Assembly (NCBI RefSeq): GCF_020099395.1
Contig: NZ_CP083590.1
Span: 7,254,001 to 7,318,000, forward strand
Reading direction: 5' to 3'
DNA length: 64,000 nucleotides
Source of the DNA: Streptomyces mobaraensis
Lineage (GTDB): Bacteria; Actinomycetota; Actinomycetes; Streptomycetales; Streptomycetaceae
The stretch's first letter is position 1; each line of letters begins with the position of its first letter. Shown piece by piece: positions 9,257-18,171 of this stretch. The notes beneath the pieces are model-generated. The model had not been told where the DNA came from. It was given only the letters and a program-made list of their open reading frames with translations, and did not search any database. A program made the translations under genes and the position numbers.

Positions 9257-10462
9257 ATGCGGGCCCTGACCTGGCACGGAAAGCGGGACGTCCGGGTGGA
9301 GACGGTCCCCGATCCCCGGCTGGAGGAGCCCACGGACGTCATCGTCCGCGTCACCTCCACCGGCATCTGCGGATCGGACCTCCATCTGTACGAGGTCCTC
9401 GGACCGTTCCTGGACCCGGGCGACATCCTCGGCCACGAGGCGATGGGCGTCGTGGAGGAGACCGGCCCGGACGTCACCGCCGTCGCGCCCGGCGACCGGG
9501 TCGTGGTGCCCTTCAACGTCTCCTGCGGCGCCTGCCACATGTGCGACCAGGGCCTGCAGTCGCAGTGCGAGACCACCCAGGTGCGCGAGCGCGGCATGGG
9601 CGCCGCCCTGTTCGGCTACAGCAAGCTCTACGGCCAGGTGCCCGGCGGGCAGGCCGAGTTCCTGCGGGTCCCGTTCGGCAACACGCTGCCGGTCAGGGTT
9701 CCGGACGGGCCGCCCGACGAGCGGTACGTCTACCTCTCCGACGTCCTGCCCACGGCCTGGCAGGCCGTCGAGTACGCGGCGATCCCGCCCGGCGGCACCG
9801 TCACCGTGCTCGGCCTCGGGCCGATCGGCGACATGTGTGCCCGGATCGCCCTGCACCGCGGCGCGAGCCTGGTCATCGGCGTCGATCTCGTGCCCGAGCG
9901 GCTGGCCCGGGCCGCCGCCCGCGGCGTGACCGTCCTCGACCTGCGCGCCCACACCGAGCCCGGCGACGACGTCGTCACCGCCATCCGGGACCTCACCCAG
10001 GGGCGCGGGACCGACGCCGTCATCGACGCCGTCGGCATGGAGGCGCACGGCGCGCCGGCGGGGAAGACGGCCCACCAGCTCGTCGGCATGCTGCCGGACA
10101 CGTGGGCGCGGAAGCTGATGGAACGCGCGGGCGTGGACCGGCTGTCGGCGCTGCACACGGCGGTCGAGGCGGTGCGGCGCGGCGGAACCGTCTCCCTCTC
10201 CGGCGTCTACGGCGGGATGCTCGACCCGATGCCGATGATGACCATGTTCGACAAGCAGATCCAGCTGCGCATGGGGCAGGCCAACGTCCGCCGCTGGGTG
10301 GACGACATCCTGCCGCTGCTCGACGACGCCGACCCGCTGGGCGTCGAGGGGTTCGCCACCCACACGCTGCCGCTCGAGGAGGGCCCGAACGCCTACCGGA
10401 TGTTCCAGGCCAAGGAGGACGGCATGGTCAAGACCCTGCTGAAGCCCGGGGCCGCCGCGTGA
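9257..10462 (+). CDS. Zinc-dependent alcohol dehydrogenase family protein
   Basis: A 401-residue medium-chain dehydrogenase. Catalytic zinc ligands are Cys38 (in GICGSD) and His60-Glu61 (GHE). The structural-zinc cysteines are 90, 93, 96 and 104 in NVSCGACHMCDQGLQSQC. The Rossmann motif is GLGPIGDMCA. The family resembles glutathione-independent formaldehyde dehydrogenase-type and sorbitol/threonine dehydrogenases and is NAD(P)-dependent; its substrate is not known. The ATG follows GAGGGAGA. The stop overlaps the downstream HAD gene by 4 bp, so the two are one operon. Confidence 0.92.
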   Translation: MRALTWHGKRDVRVETVPDPRLEEPTDVIVRVTSTGICGSDLHLYEVLGPFLDPGDILGHEAMGVVEETGPDVTAVAPGDRVVVPFNVSCGACHMCDQGLQSQCETTQVRERGMGAALFGYSKLYGQVPGGQAEFLRVPFGNTLPVRVPDGPPDERYVYLSDVLPTAWQAVEYAAIPPGGTVTVLGLGPIGDMCARIALHRGASLVIGVDLVPERLARAAARGVTVLDLRAHTEPGDDVVTAIRDLTQGRGTDAVIDAVGMEAHGAPAGKTAHQLVGMLPDTWARKLMERAGVDRLSALHTAVEAVRRGGTVSLSGVYGGMLDPMPMMTMFDKQIQLRMGQANVRRWVDDILPLLDDADPLGVEGFATHTLPLEEGPNAYRMFQAKEDGMVKTLLKPGAAA

Positions 10463-11139
10463 CCGGCCGGCCGCTCGCGGCCCTCCTCGACGTCGACGGC
10501 ACCCTCGTCGACACCAACTACCTGCACACCGTCTGCTGGTTCGAGGCGCTCCGCCAGGCCGGGCACCGGGTCGCGATGATGGACATCCACCACACCATCG
10601 GGATGGGCTCAGGCCGGCTCCTCGACCGGCTGCTGGGCGAGGACCGCGACCGCGACGCCGACGAAGGCGTCAGCGCCGCGCACAAGACCCTCTACGCCAC
10701 CTGGTTCGAACGGCTGCCGGTCGTCGAGGGCGCCCGGGAGCTGGTGCGGACCCTCGCCGGGCGCGGCTGGCGCGTCGTCCTCGCCACCTCCGCCCAGGGC
10801 TCCGAACTGGCCGCGCTGCGGGAGGCGATCGGGGCGGACGACGCGATCCTGGCCGCGACCAGCGCCGACGACGTCGAGGCGAGCAAGCCCGCCCCCGACC
10901 CCGTACGGCAGGCCCTGGAACAGGCCGGGACGGAGCCCGGACGCGCGCTGTTCCTCGGCGACACCGTCTGGGACGTCCACGCGGCGCGCAAGGCCGGAGT
11001 GGACTGCGTCGCCCTGCTGTCCGGCGGCATCGCGCGCGCCGAACTGGAGGAGGCCGGTGCGGTCGCGGTCTACCGCGACCCCGCCGACCTGCTGGCGGGG
11101 CTGGACGGCAGCCCCTTCGCCCGTCTGGAGAAGGCCTGA
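10459..11139 (+). CDS. HAD-family phosphatase
   Basis: A 226-residue HAD hydrolase. Motif I is LLDVDGTLVDTNYLH, motif II is ATSAQG, motif III is the Lys in ASKPAPD and motif IV is FLGDTVWDV. A cap domain lies between motifs I and II, as in phosphoglycolate-phosphatase-like enzymes. It probably removes phosphate from a small metabolite. The GTG start overlaps the dehydrogenase stop (GTGA), so translation is coupled; a shared pathway is likely but unidentified. Confidence 0.88.
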   Translation: MTGRPLAALLDVDGTLVDTNYLHTVCWFEALRQAGHRVAMMDIHHTIGMGSGRLLDRLLGEDRDRDADEGVSAAHKTLYATWFERLPVVEGARELVRTLAGRGWRVVLATSAQGSELAALREAIGADDAILAATSADDVEASKPAPDPVRQALEQAGTEPGRALFLGDTVWDVHAARKAGVDCVALLSGGIARAELEEAGAVAVYRDPADLLAGLDGSPFARLEKA

Positions 11140-11156
11140 GCACGCGCGACCGGTGA

Positions 11157-11185
11157 CCCGCGCCCGGCGGTTCGCCGGGCGCGGG
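11157..11185. terminator. Bidirectional hairpin terminator
   Basis: A perfect 13-bp stem (CCCGCGCCCGGCG and its complement) with a GTT loop lies between the converging HAD gene and the leftward hydrophobic-protein gene. No T-run follows on either side, which is usual in Streptomyces. Confidence 0.7.
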
Positions 11186-11191
11186 CCCGCG

Positions 11192-11347
11192 CTACCAGCG
11201 GTACCACCGGCCTCCGCCGGAGCGGACGAGGAAGCCGAGCAGCCAGATGACCAGCACGGCCAGCGCGATCCACCACAAAATCTTCACTGCGAAACCCGCG
11301 CCGAAGAGAATGATCGCGAGGATCAGGACCAGGAGCAGCGGCACCAC
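11192..11347 (-). CDS. Small hydrophobic membrane protein
   Basis: A 51-residue protein made almost entirely of two membrane segments (PLLLVLILAIILFGAGFAV and WWIALAVLVIWLLGFLV) with an aromatic C-terminus GGGRWYRW. It matches the short actinobacterial hydrophobic protein family (DUF5670-like). AGGAGG lies 8 nt before the GTG at 11347. The function of the family is unknown; it is often found near stress genes. Confidence 0.8.
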   Translation of the reverse strand: MVPLLLVLILAIILFGAGFAVKILWWIALAVLVIWLLGFLVRSGGGRWYRW

Positions 11348-11560
11348 AGTGATCACCTCCTGTCGGTCGCCCACCCGCCATGGGGACGGCCTGTGCACCT
11401 CCAGTGTCCTCCGCCTGATCCGTTTTGTCCTGGTCGTCTGCCCCCGGATTCCGGCGACCGGGAGCCCGTCCTCCCGTCGGCGGGGGCCCCGGCGCCGCCC
11501 CGGGGCGTGCATGGCCGGGTGCGCGCGGGGGTACCCGCCCCGGCCAGAGGAGGACGCCCC

Positions 11561-12097
11561 ATGCCCACGCCCGGAGAACGCGACGACCGCGCGCGGAAGG
11601 GGGCGGACGAGACCGCGCGGCACCAGGTCAAGGGGCGCCATGAGACGCCGGAGGAGCGCGCCGACCGGCGCTGGACCGAACTCCTCCAGGAGGTGCGCGT
11701 CGCCCAGACCGGTGTGCAGATCCTCTTCGGCTTCCTGCTGACCGTCGCCTTCACCCCGCGCTTCACCGCCCTCGCCCCGACCGACCGCACCATCTACGTC
11801 GTCACGGTGGTGCTCGGGGCCGCCACCACCGGCGCCCTGGTCGGGCCCGTCTCCTTCCACCGGATCGTCACCGGCCGGCGGCTGAAGCCCGAGACGGTGG
11901 TGTGGGTGTCCCGGCTCACCGTCGTCGGCCTGGTGCTCCTGCTCGCCACCGTGGCCTCGGCGCTGCTGCTCATCCTCCGGGTCGCCCTGCGCGGCCCGGC
12001 GGTGCCGTGGGTGGTCGCCGGGCTCGTCGTGTGGTTCGTCTTCTGCTGGTTCGCCCTGCCCTGCTGGGCGCTGTTCCGCTACCGCGCCCGCAAGTGA
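11561..12097 (+). CDS. DUF6328 family membrane protein
   Basis: A 178-residue protein. A charged N-terminus (about 45 residues) is followed by ELLQEVRVAQTGVQILFGFL, a first membrane helix, then three more hydrophobic segments near 75-95, 115-140 and 150-170. The pattern and the VAQTGVQILFGFL signature match the DUF6328 family, common in actinobacteria and of unknown function. AGAGGAGG precedes the ATG. Confidence 0.8.
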   Translation: MPTPGERDDRARKGADETARHQVKGRHETPEERADRRWTELLQEVRVAQTGVQILFGFLLTVAFTPRFTALAPTDRTIYVVTVVLGAATTGALVGPVSFHRIVTGRRLKPETVVWVSRLTVVGLVLLLATVASALLLILRVALRGPAVPWVVAGLVVWFVFCWFALPCWALFRYRARK

Positions 12098-12098
12098 C

Positions 12099-12116
12099 GC
12101 CCGCCGCCCGGCGGGC
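12099..12116. terminator. Hairpin after the DUF6328 gene
   Basis: GCCCGCC and GGCGGGC arms with a short GC-rich loop begin one base after the stop codon. This is a plausible intrinsic terminator. Confidence 0.45.
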
Positions 12117-12231
12117 CCGCCGCCCCGCCCCCGATCGGTCCCGTTCCCCCGGCGCCGGCCCGCATGGCGTGTCACGGTGAGGGCAGACGAGCCCAGGGGG
12201 GAACGAGCGCAGCGAGCGAAGGAGCAGCACG

Positions 12232-12555
12232 ATGCCCGCAGGATCCAGCCCCAAGCGCGAGCGGCAGTACGAGCACATCAAGGACAGCGCGGAGTCGCGC
12301 GGCGCGAGCGAGAAGCGCGCCAAGGAGATCGCGAGCCGCACGGTCAACAAGGAGCGCGCCCGCGCCGGCGAGTCCAAGACGGCCAGCCGCACCTCCCTCC
12401 AGGACATGTCGTCCTCCAAGCGGGGCGGGCAGCGGTCGCACTCCGGGGCCAAGGGCCCCACCAGGGACCAGCTCTACGAAGAGGCCAAGAAGAAGAACGT
12501 CGAAGGACGGTCACAGATGAACAAGGACGAGCTGAAGCGCGCCCTCGGACGCTGA
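12232..12555 (+). CDS. Small basic protein with a Rho-N/SAP-like C-terminus
   Basis: A 107-residue, highly charged protein rich in Lys, Arg, Glu and Ser. The last ~35 residues (GPTRDQLYEEAKKKNVEG then MNKDELKRALG) resemble Rho-termination-factor N-terminal/SAP-type helix-extension-helix motifs. Homologous actinobacterial proteins are labelled plasmid stabilisation protein without proof. It may bind nucleic acid. GAAGGAG precedes the ATG. Confidence 0.75.
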   Translation: MPAGSSPKRERQYEHIKDSAESRGASEKRAKEIASRTVNKERARAGESKTASRTSLQDMSSSKRGGQRSHSGAKGPTRDQLYEEAKKKNVEGRSQMNKDELKRALGR

Positions 12556-12568
12556 GACCCCGGACGGG

Positions 12569-13579
12569 TCACGGCAGTTCCACGACCCCCACCGCCGACT
12601 CCACCAGGCTGCCCAGATACAGCCGCCCGGCGTGGGCGCACACGCTGGTCACCATGCGGAAGCCGGGCGACGGCCGCCGCAGGTCCCGCACCACCCGGCC
12701 CGCCGCGTCCAGCGCCAGCAGCCGGGCGACCGGCCGCGGGCCCGGCAGCAGCGCGGACGGCAGCGCCCAGACGGCCCGCCGGAGCACCGGCGGCGACCGG
12801 TGCAGCAGGTCGAGCACGGGCTCGCGCGGACCCGCAAGAGCCACCCAGACGAGGCCGTCCGGACCGGTGGAGAGGTTGTCGGGGAAACCGGGGAGGTCGT
12901 CGGCGAACACCTCGTGGCGGCCCGCCCGCGGGCCCGTCAGCCACAGGCGCGTCAGCCGGTACGCCCCCGACTCGGCGACCACGACGGAGGAGCCGTCGCC
13001 GGTCACGGCCACGCCGTTGGCGAACTGCAGCCCGTCCAGCACCACTTCGGGCCGCGCGGCCCCGGGCTCGTACCGCAGCAGCCGGCCGGTGCCGGAGTGC
13101 TCCAGCAGGTCGCCCATCCAGTGCTCCAGCGGAAAGCGGGCGGAGGCGTCGCTGACGTACACGGCACCGTCCGGCGCGACGACCGTGTTGCTGCACACCC
13201 ACAGCGGATCGCCGTCCGCCCCCAGCAGCGACTCGGTGCGCCCGGACGCCGGGTCGAGGCGCAGCAGCCCGCGTGCGGCGTCGCACACCAGCAGCCGCCC
13301 GTCGGGGAGCGGCCACAGGCCCAGCGGACGGCCGCCGGTGGTGGCGAGCGTCCGGGGCGGGCCGCCCGCCGGGTCGACGGACAGGATCCGCCCGTCCGCC
13401 ACCCCCGTCACCAGCCGGCCCGAGGCGGCGTCCCACCGGACGTCCTCCGGGCCGGCGGCGCCCAGCGGCAGCCGCCGCACCGAGGGCAGTCCGGCCCGCG
13501 CCGCGCCGGGGACCGGGCCCCGGGGGCGGCGCGGCGGGTGCCAGACGACCGGACGGAGAGGGGGTTTGCGCGAGGACAT
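12569..13579 (-). CDS. SMP-30/strictosidine-synthase-like beta-propeller protein
   Basis: A 336-residue protein whose repeats (DVRWDAASGRLVTGVADGRI, LPDGRLLVCDAARGLLRLDP, VVAPDGAVYVSDAS and similar) describe a six-bladed beta-propeller. The segment FANGVAVTGDGSSVVVAESG matches the adipocyte membrane protein/strictosidine synthase subgroup. Such proteins act as lactonases or hydrolases, or have unknown activity. The ATG at 13579 has AGGAAGGG upstream. It converges with the small basic protein gene and is divergent from the DUF1360 gene. Confidence 0.83.
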   Translation of the reverse strand: MSSRKPPLRPVVWHPPRRPRGPVPGAARAGLPSVRRLPLGAAGPEDVRWDAASGRLVTGVADGRILSVDPAGGPPRTLATTGGRPLGLWPLPDGRLLVCDAARGLLRLDPASGRTESLLGADGDPLWVCSNTVVAPDGAVYVSDASARFPLEHWMGDLLEHSGTGRLLRYEPGAARPEVVLDGLQFANGVAVTGDGSSVVVAESGAYRLTRLWLTGPRAGRHEVFADDLPGFPDNLSTGPDGLVWVALAGPREPVLDLLHRSPPVLRRAVWALPSALLPGPRPVARLLALDAAGRVVRDLRRPSPGFRMVTSVCAHAGRLYLGSLVESAVGVVELP

Positions 13580-13742
13580 CGGGAGAACCCTTCCTGGCGG
13601 GACGAGGCCGGGAGCGTACCCACGGCACCGCCCGGGAAACGGCCGTCCCCGGCCGACGTGCGCGCACCGCCGCCCCGTGGCACGGTGGGCGGGGCGCGGC
13701 ACGGACCCGAACCGACCGACGACGCGCACAGCAGGAGGCACC

Positions 13743-14270
13743 ATGCCGAGCCCCGAGGACGCCGAGAACCGCCTGCGGCGGGCCGCCGACGAGGAACGCG
13801 ACGCCTACGGAGGCGAGGACCACCCCGTCGGCGCGTACGCCGGAGCCATGGGCGTGTACGTCGCGGGCATCGCCGCCCTGGCCGGCGCCGCCCGGCTCGC
13901 CGGCCGCCGGGTGCCCGAGCCCGGACCGTGGGACGTCCTGCTGTGCGCGGGCGCCACCCACCGGCTGTCCCGGCTGATCACCAAGGACTCCGTGACCAGC
14001 CCGCTGCGGGTCCCGTTCGCCCGCTTCCGCGGCGCCGGAGGCCCCGGCGAAGTCGAGGAGGAGGTGCGCGGCCACGGCGCCCGCAAGGTCGTCGGCGAGC
14101 TGATCACCTGCCCGTTCTGCACCGGCATGTGGATCGTCAGCGGGCTCGCGGCCGGGCTGGTCTTCGCCCCCCGGCCCACCCGGCTGGCCGCCGCCGCCCT
14201 CACCGCGCTCACCGGCTCCGACCTGCTGCAGTTCGCGCGGGTCCGGATGCAGCAGGCCGTCGGCGAGTGA
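13743..14270 (+). CDS. DUF1360 family membrane protein
   Basis: A 175-residue protein with an N-terminal acidic region and about three hydrophobic segments. The signature LITCPFCTGMWI (a C-x-x-C at a membrane edge) and THRLSRLITKDSVTSPLRVPF identify DUF1360. Its function is unknown. A GCAGGAGG site precedes the ATG. Thirty bases separate it from the downstream SDR, suggesting co-transcription. Confidence 0.85.
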   Translation: MPSPEDAENRLRRAADEERDAYGGEDHPVGAYAGAMGVYVAGIAALAGAARLAGRRVPEPGPWDVLLCAGATHRLSRLITKDSVTSPLRVPFARFRGAGGPGEVEEEVRGHGARKVVGELITCPFCTGMWIVSGLAAGLVFAPRPTRLAAAALTALTGSDLLQFARVRMQQAVGE

Positions 14271-14299
14271 CGGTCGAAGCGACCGTCAAGGAGGGTTCC

Positions 14300-15265
14300 A
14301 TGACGCATCCGTCCCACGACCGCCTGGAAGGCCGCGCCGCGCTGGTGACCGGCGCCTCCCGGGGGCTCGGCCTGCTCATCGCCCGCGAACTCGGCCGCCG
14401 CGGCTGCAAGGTGCTCATCTGCGCCCGCGACGGCGAGGAACTGTGCCGGGCCGAACGCATGCTGCGTGCCGAAGGCGCCGAAGTCCGCGCCCTCGCCTGC
14501 GACGTCACCGGCCCCTCGGCCGCCCGGCGGCTCGTCGACGCCACGACCGCCGCGTTCGGCGGCGTCGACATCCTCGTCAACAACGCCGGCAACATTCAGG
14601 TGGGGCCCGTCTCCGCGATGACGGAGACGGACTTCCGCGACGCCATGGAGACCATGTACTTCGCCCCGCTGCGGCTCGTCCTGACCGCCCTGCCGGAGAT
14701 GCGCGAACGCGGCGGCGGGCGCATCGTCACCATCGCCTCCCTCGGCGGCCGGGTCGCCGCCCCGCACCTGCTGCCCTACGCCGGCGCCAAGTTCGCCCTC
14801 ACCGGCCTCTCCCAGGGCCTGCGGGCCGAACTCGCCGCCGACGGCATCAGCGTCACCACCGTCCTGCCCGGCCTGATGCGCACCGGCTCGCACACGGCCG
14901 CCCGCTTCAGCGGCCAACCCACCCGCGAGTACGCCTGGTTCGCGGTCTCCTCCGGGCTGCCGCTGCTGTCCATGGACGCCGAGCGGGCCGCCCGCGCCAT
15001 CGTCCGCGCCGCCGAGCGCCGCCGCCCCGAGCTGGTGCTCACCCCCATCGCCAAGGCCGCCGTCCGGCTGCACGGCATGGCCCCCGCCACCACCACCCGC
15101 GCCCTCACCCTCGGCGCCCGGCTGCTGCCGCGCGGCGGGCCCGGCCCCGCGCACGACGTCCCCGGCCGGCAGGCCGCCCGCCGGCTCGGCTCCGCCGCGG
15201 TCGCCCGCCTCACCGTCCTCAACGACCGGGCCGCCCGCCGCTACAACCAGCGGACCGGGCCATGA
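14300..15265 (+). CDS. SDR family oxidoreductase with C-terminal extension
   Basis: A 321-residue SDR. The cofactor motif is VTGASRGLG (about residues 16-24), the structural motif is NNAGN and the catalytic pair is in YAGAKFA near residue 163. A C-terminal extension of about 90 residues is typical of the larger DltE/lipid-acting SDRs. The substrate is unknown. It lies in a DUF1360-SDR-udgX run and overlaps udgX by 4 bp. Confidence 0.86.
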   Translation: MTHPSHDRLEGRAALVTGASRGLGLLIARELGRRGCKVLICARDGEELCRAERMLRAEGAEVRALACDVTGPSAARRLVDATTAAFGGVDILVNNAGNIQVGPVSAMTETDFRDAMETMYFAPLRLVLTALPEMRERGGGRIVTIASLGGRVAAPHLLPYAGAKFALTGLSQGLRAELAADGISVTTVLPGLMRTGSHTAARFSGQPTREYAWFAVSSGLPLLSMDAERAARAIVRAAERRRPELVLTPIAKAAVRLHGMAPATTTRALTLGARLLPRGGPGPAHDVPGRQAARRLGSAAVARLTVLNDRAARRYNQRTGP

Positions 15266-15939
15266 GCCGCGGCGCGGCGGGGCCGGCCGGCGGCGAGGAC
15301 GCCTACGACGCGTCGCCCTTCGTGCCCGCCGGCGCGGACCTCGGCGCCCTGCGGGACGCGGCGGCCGGCTGCCACGGCTGCCCGCTCCACCGGAACGCCT
15401 CGCAGACCGTCTTCGGTGCCGGTGACACCTCGGCCCGCGTCCTCCTCGTCGGCGAGCAGCCCGGCGACCAGGAGGACCGCAAGGGACATCCCTTCGTCGG
15501 ACCGGCCGGCGGGGTCCTGGACCGGGCGCTCGCCGAGGCGGGCCTCGACCCCGGCGAGACGTACGTCACCAACGCCGTCAAGCACTTCAAGTTCGAGCCC
15601 GCGGCCCGCGGCAAGCGGCGCATCCACAAGGCGCCGAGCCTGCGGGAGATCAGCGCCTGCAAGCCGTGGCTCGCGGAGGAGCTGCGGCTGGTGGCTCCGG
15701 AGGTGGTCGTCGCGCTCGGCGCGTCCGCCGGGAAGTCGTTGCTGGGGTCGGGGTTCCGGGTCAACCGGGACCGGGGGGTGCCGCTTCCTTTCGAGCTGCC
15801 CTCGGGGGACGGCCGGGAGGGGGTGCTCGTCGCCACGATTCATCCGTCGACGGTTCTGCGGGCGGACGAGGCGGGGCGGGCGGAGATGTACGGGGGGCTG
15901 GTCGCGGATCTGCGGGTGGCGGGGCGGCTGCTGGGGTGA
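15262..15939 (+). CDS. udgX: UdgX-type uracil-DNA glycosylase
   Basis: A 225-residue family-4-like uracil-DNA glycosylase with GEQPGDQEDRKGHPFVGPAG and the UdgX-specific loop KRRIHKAPS (residues 118-126). The loop His122 corresponds to the residue that traps the abasic sugar covalently in characterised UdgX. Iron-sulfur candidates are Cys37, Cys40 and Cys133; at the position where family 4 has its remaining Cys there is His108 (VKHFKF). The product would bind uracil in DNA very tightly. The ATG overlaps the SDR stop (ATGA). Confidence 0.9.
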   Translation: MSRGAAGPAGGEDAYDASPFVPAGADLGALRDAAAGCHGCPLHRNASQTVFGAGDTSARVLLVGEQPGDQEDRKGHPFVGPAGGVLDRALAEAGLDPGETYVTNAVKHFKFEPAARGKRRIHKAPSLREISACKPWLAEELRLVAPEVVVALGASAGKSLLGSGFRVNRDRGVPLPFELPSGDGREGVLVATIHPSTVLRADEAGRAEMYGGLVADLRVAGRLLG

Positions 15940-15942
15940 GGG

Positions 15943-16191
15943 GCCCCGGTCCCTCCCCCAGAGGGGGGACCCCCATTTCACCGTTTCCTGGGGGCTGCGC
16001 CCCCAGACCCCCTGACGCGGCTTCGCCGCTCCCTCAAACGCCGGACGGGCTGAATCGTGCCCCCGGGCGCGATATCCAGCCCGTCCGGCGTTTGAGGACA
16101 ACCGCGCGGAGCGCGGTTTCAGGGGGTGCGGAGGGCCACCCCGCAGGAAACGGTGAAATGGGGGTCCCCCCTCTGGGGGAGGGACCGGGGC
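15943..16191. repeat. Large nested palindrome, copy B
   Basis: A 249-bp element starts 4 nt after the udgX stop. Its outer arms (15943-15990 and 16144-16191) are a perfect 48-bp inverted repeat. Inside are GGGGGCTGCGCCCCC, GCGGCTTCGCCGC and a 21-bp central pair beginning CCTCAAACGCCGGACGGGCT. It shares modules with copies A and C. It should terminate udgX transcription. Confidence 0.87.
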
Positions 16192-16497
16192 ACCCCACCC
16201 TGTGACCGGGCCCACTGGCCCACGATCACGCCCCCCACCTGCGGCTTCACCCGTGGTGACCCACCGCACACCCCCCACACTTCTCCCAGCGGGGAACCGC
16301 TTGTGACGATGTTCGGGACGCCAGGAGCGCCGCCCACCGTGCGAGCCCGTCCACGGCGTCCCCGGCCCCCGCCGCGTTCAAGACCGGCGGGGTCTTCGAC
16401 GCCCGGACGAACGATCCGCACGCGACCATCGCGGCCCGCGGACGCGTGGGGCCCGAACGTGCCGGCCCGCCCGACCCGCCTACCCACGGACGGATCC
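16192..16497. other. Upstream region of the MFS gene
   Basis: No gene is supported here. The MFS frame is open through it, but the sequence is Arg/Pro-rich and unlike MFS N-termini. A leftward 60-codon frame at 16247-16429 contains a PfkB-like NAAGAGDAVDGL but is too weak to call. Confidence 0.4.
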
Positions 16498-17865
16498 TTG
16501 CGCCCCACGCCAGCCCAGCCCGCCGCCCTCACGACCGATGCCGCCCCGCGCGTGCGCCCGGTCCGCGCCCTGCTCGCCCGCCGTCCGGCCGGTGGCCAGG
16601 GCGACCGGTCGCCCTGGCGCTGTCTGCGCAGCCGCAGCATGCGCTGGTGGTCGGCCGCGAACCTGGTGTCGAACCTCGGCACCTGGATGCAGCTGACCGT
16701 GCAGAACCTGCTCGTCCTCCAGCTGACCGGCTCCGCCGCCGCGACCGGCCTCTCGCTGTCCGTCCAGGCGGCGCCCGGTCTGCTGTTCGGGCTGCTCGGC
16801 GGTGCCGTCGTGGACCGGCTGCCGCGCAAGGTCACCGCCGCCGTCAGCCAGGCGCTGCTGGCCGCCGTGGCCTTCACCACCGCCGTGCTGGTGGGCTGCG
16901 GCATGCTCACCGTGCCCGTCCTGATGGGCCTCGCCGCCGTCACCGGCCTGATCGCCACCGTCGACGGCCCGGCGACCTCGCTGCTGGGCAACGACCTCGT
17001 CCCGGAGAAGGACGTGCCCTCGGCCATCGCCCTGGGTTCGGTCGTGCACAGCGTCGGCCGGCTCGCCGGCACCGCCCTCGCGGCCGTCGGCATCGCCACC
17101 ATCGGCACGGCGGGCGCCTACGCGCTGAACGGCGCGTCGTTCCTGTTCGTGACCGCGGTCATCCCGTTCCTCAAGCTGCACCCGGACGCCGCCGCGGCGG
17201 CCGCCGCTCCGGCCGACGCGGCGGCGTCGGGCGGGCGCGGTGGCCTGGCGTTCTTCCTCAGCCGGCGCACGCTGGTCGCCCTCGCGGTGATCGCCGCCGT
17301 CAGCGCCGTCCTCGGCCGCAACTACCAGCTGACCCTCGCCACCCTCGTCACCGGGCCGCTGCACGGCGGCGCCGGCGCCTACGGGCTGGTTTCCGCGCTG
17401 CTCGCCGTCGGCGGCATCGTGGGTGCCGTGGTGGCCGGCCGGCTGCGCAAGCCGACCGTGCGGCTGGTCGCGCTGCTCGCCGCGGCGGGCGCGGTGCTCC
17501 AGATCGCGGCGGGCGTGAGCCCGATGCTGATGATGCTGCTGGTGATGGTGGTGCCGATGGCGATCGTCGAGTCCGTCTCCGACACGGCCACCACGACCGT
17601 CCTGCAGACCGACCCGCCGCCGCACATGCGCGGCCGCGTCCTCGGCGTCTGGCGCAGCGTCAGCACCGCCTGGGGCCTCGCCGGGCCGCCGCTGCTGGGC
17701 CTCCTCGTGCAGGGCGCGGGCGAGCGCGGCGCGCTCGTGATCGGCGGTGTGGTCATCACGGCCGTCATCGGCGCGGGCATGCTGTTCCGCCGCCGGCGGG
17801 GCGCGCCCGCCGTCCGCCCGGCGGTGGCGCCGGTCGCCGAGCCGGCCTTCCAGACGGCGGCCTGA
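16498..17865 (+). CDS. MFS transporter, MFS_3 (EntS-like exporter) family
   Basis: A protein of about 455 residues with twelve predicted membrane helices. LVSNLGTWMQLTVQNLLVLQ near residues 57-76 and the motif after helix 2 (VVDRLPRKV) fit the MFS_3 group of proton-driven exporters for siderophores or drugs. The second half repeats the pattern, and RGRVLGVWRSVSTAW marks the loop between helices. TTG 16498 is proposed because a GGACGGA lies upstream and MFS-like sequence begins soon after; this start is uncertain. No regulator is adjacent, so the substrate is unknown. Confidence 0.85.
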   Translation: MRPTPAQPAALTTDAAPRVRPVRALLARRPAGGQGDRSPWRCLRSRSMRWWSAANLVSNLGTWMQLTVQNLLVLQLTGSAAATGLSLSVQAAPGLLFGLLGGAVVDRLPRKVTAAVSQALLAAVAFTTAVLVGCGMLTVPVLMGLAAVTGLIATVDGPATSLLGNDLVPEKDVPSAIALGSVVHSVGRLAGTALAAVGIATIGTAGAYALNGASFLFVTAVIPFLKLHPDAAAAAAAPADAAASGGRGGLAFFLSRRTLVALAVIAAVSAVLGRNYQLTLATLVTGPLHGGAGAYGLVSALLAVGGIVGAVVAGRLRKPTVRLVALLAAAGAVLQIAAGVSPMLMMLLVMVVPMAIVESVSDTATTTVLQTDPPPHMRGRVLGVWRSVSTAWGLAGPPLLGLLVQGAGERGALVIGGVVITAVIGAGMLFRRRRGAPAVRPAVAPVAEPAFQTAA

Positions 17866-17943
17866 GCGGCACCCGGCACCGGACCGGCTGGGCGGCACCC
17901 GGCGTGGGACCGGCCGCCGAGCGCCCCTCCGTCCCGGGGCGCC

Positions 17944-18171
17944 TCACACCAGCGCGGCCCAGACGATCACCGTCACCACGAAGACCAGGACGAGGGCGCC
18001 GATCGCGACGAGCGGCCCCTTCGCCCAGCCCCGCGTCGGGTTGTAGGTCTCGCGGGGGCCCGCGCCGCCCGTGCTGTCCTCGCCGGGCGGCGTCTCGCCC
18101 GGCGGTACGCCGCCGCCGGGCTCCAGGCCGGGGGTGCGGGCCGGGTCCGGATCGGGGTTGCTGCCGGTCAT
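17944..18171 (-). CDS. DUF6480 family small membrane protein
   Basis: A 75-residue protein with a Pro/Gly-rich N-terminal half, the motif NPTRGWAKGPLVAI and one C-terminal membrane helix (GALVLVFVVTVIVWAALV). It matches DUF6480, unknown function. Its ATG overlaps the stop of the upstream glycosyltransferase (ATGA), so it is the last gene of the heptose operon; AGGAAGG precedes it. Confidence 0.78.
   Translation of the reverse strand: MTGSNPDPDPARTPGLEPGGGVPPGETPPGEDSTGGAGPRETYNPTRGWAKGPLVAIGALVLVFVVTVIVWAALV

Noticed and set aside
16247..16429. Leftward 60-codon frame with NAAGAGDAVDGL, resembling the PfkB kinase signature
   Set aside because: Only one short motif matches, flanking sequence is not kinase-like, and there is no start signal; chance similarity is likely.
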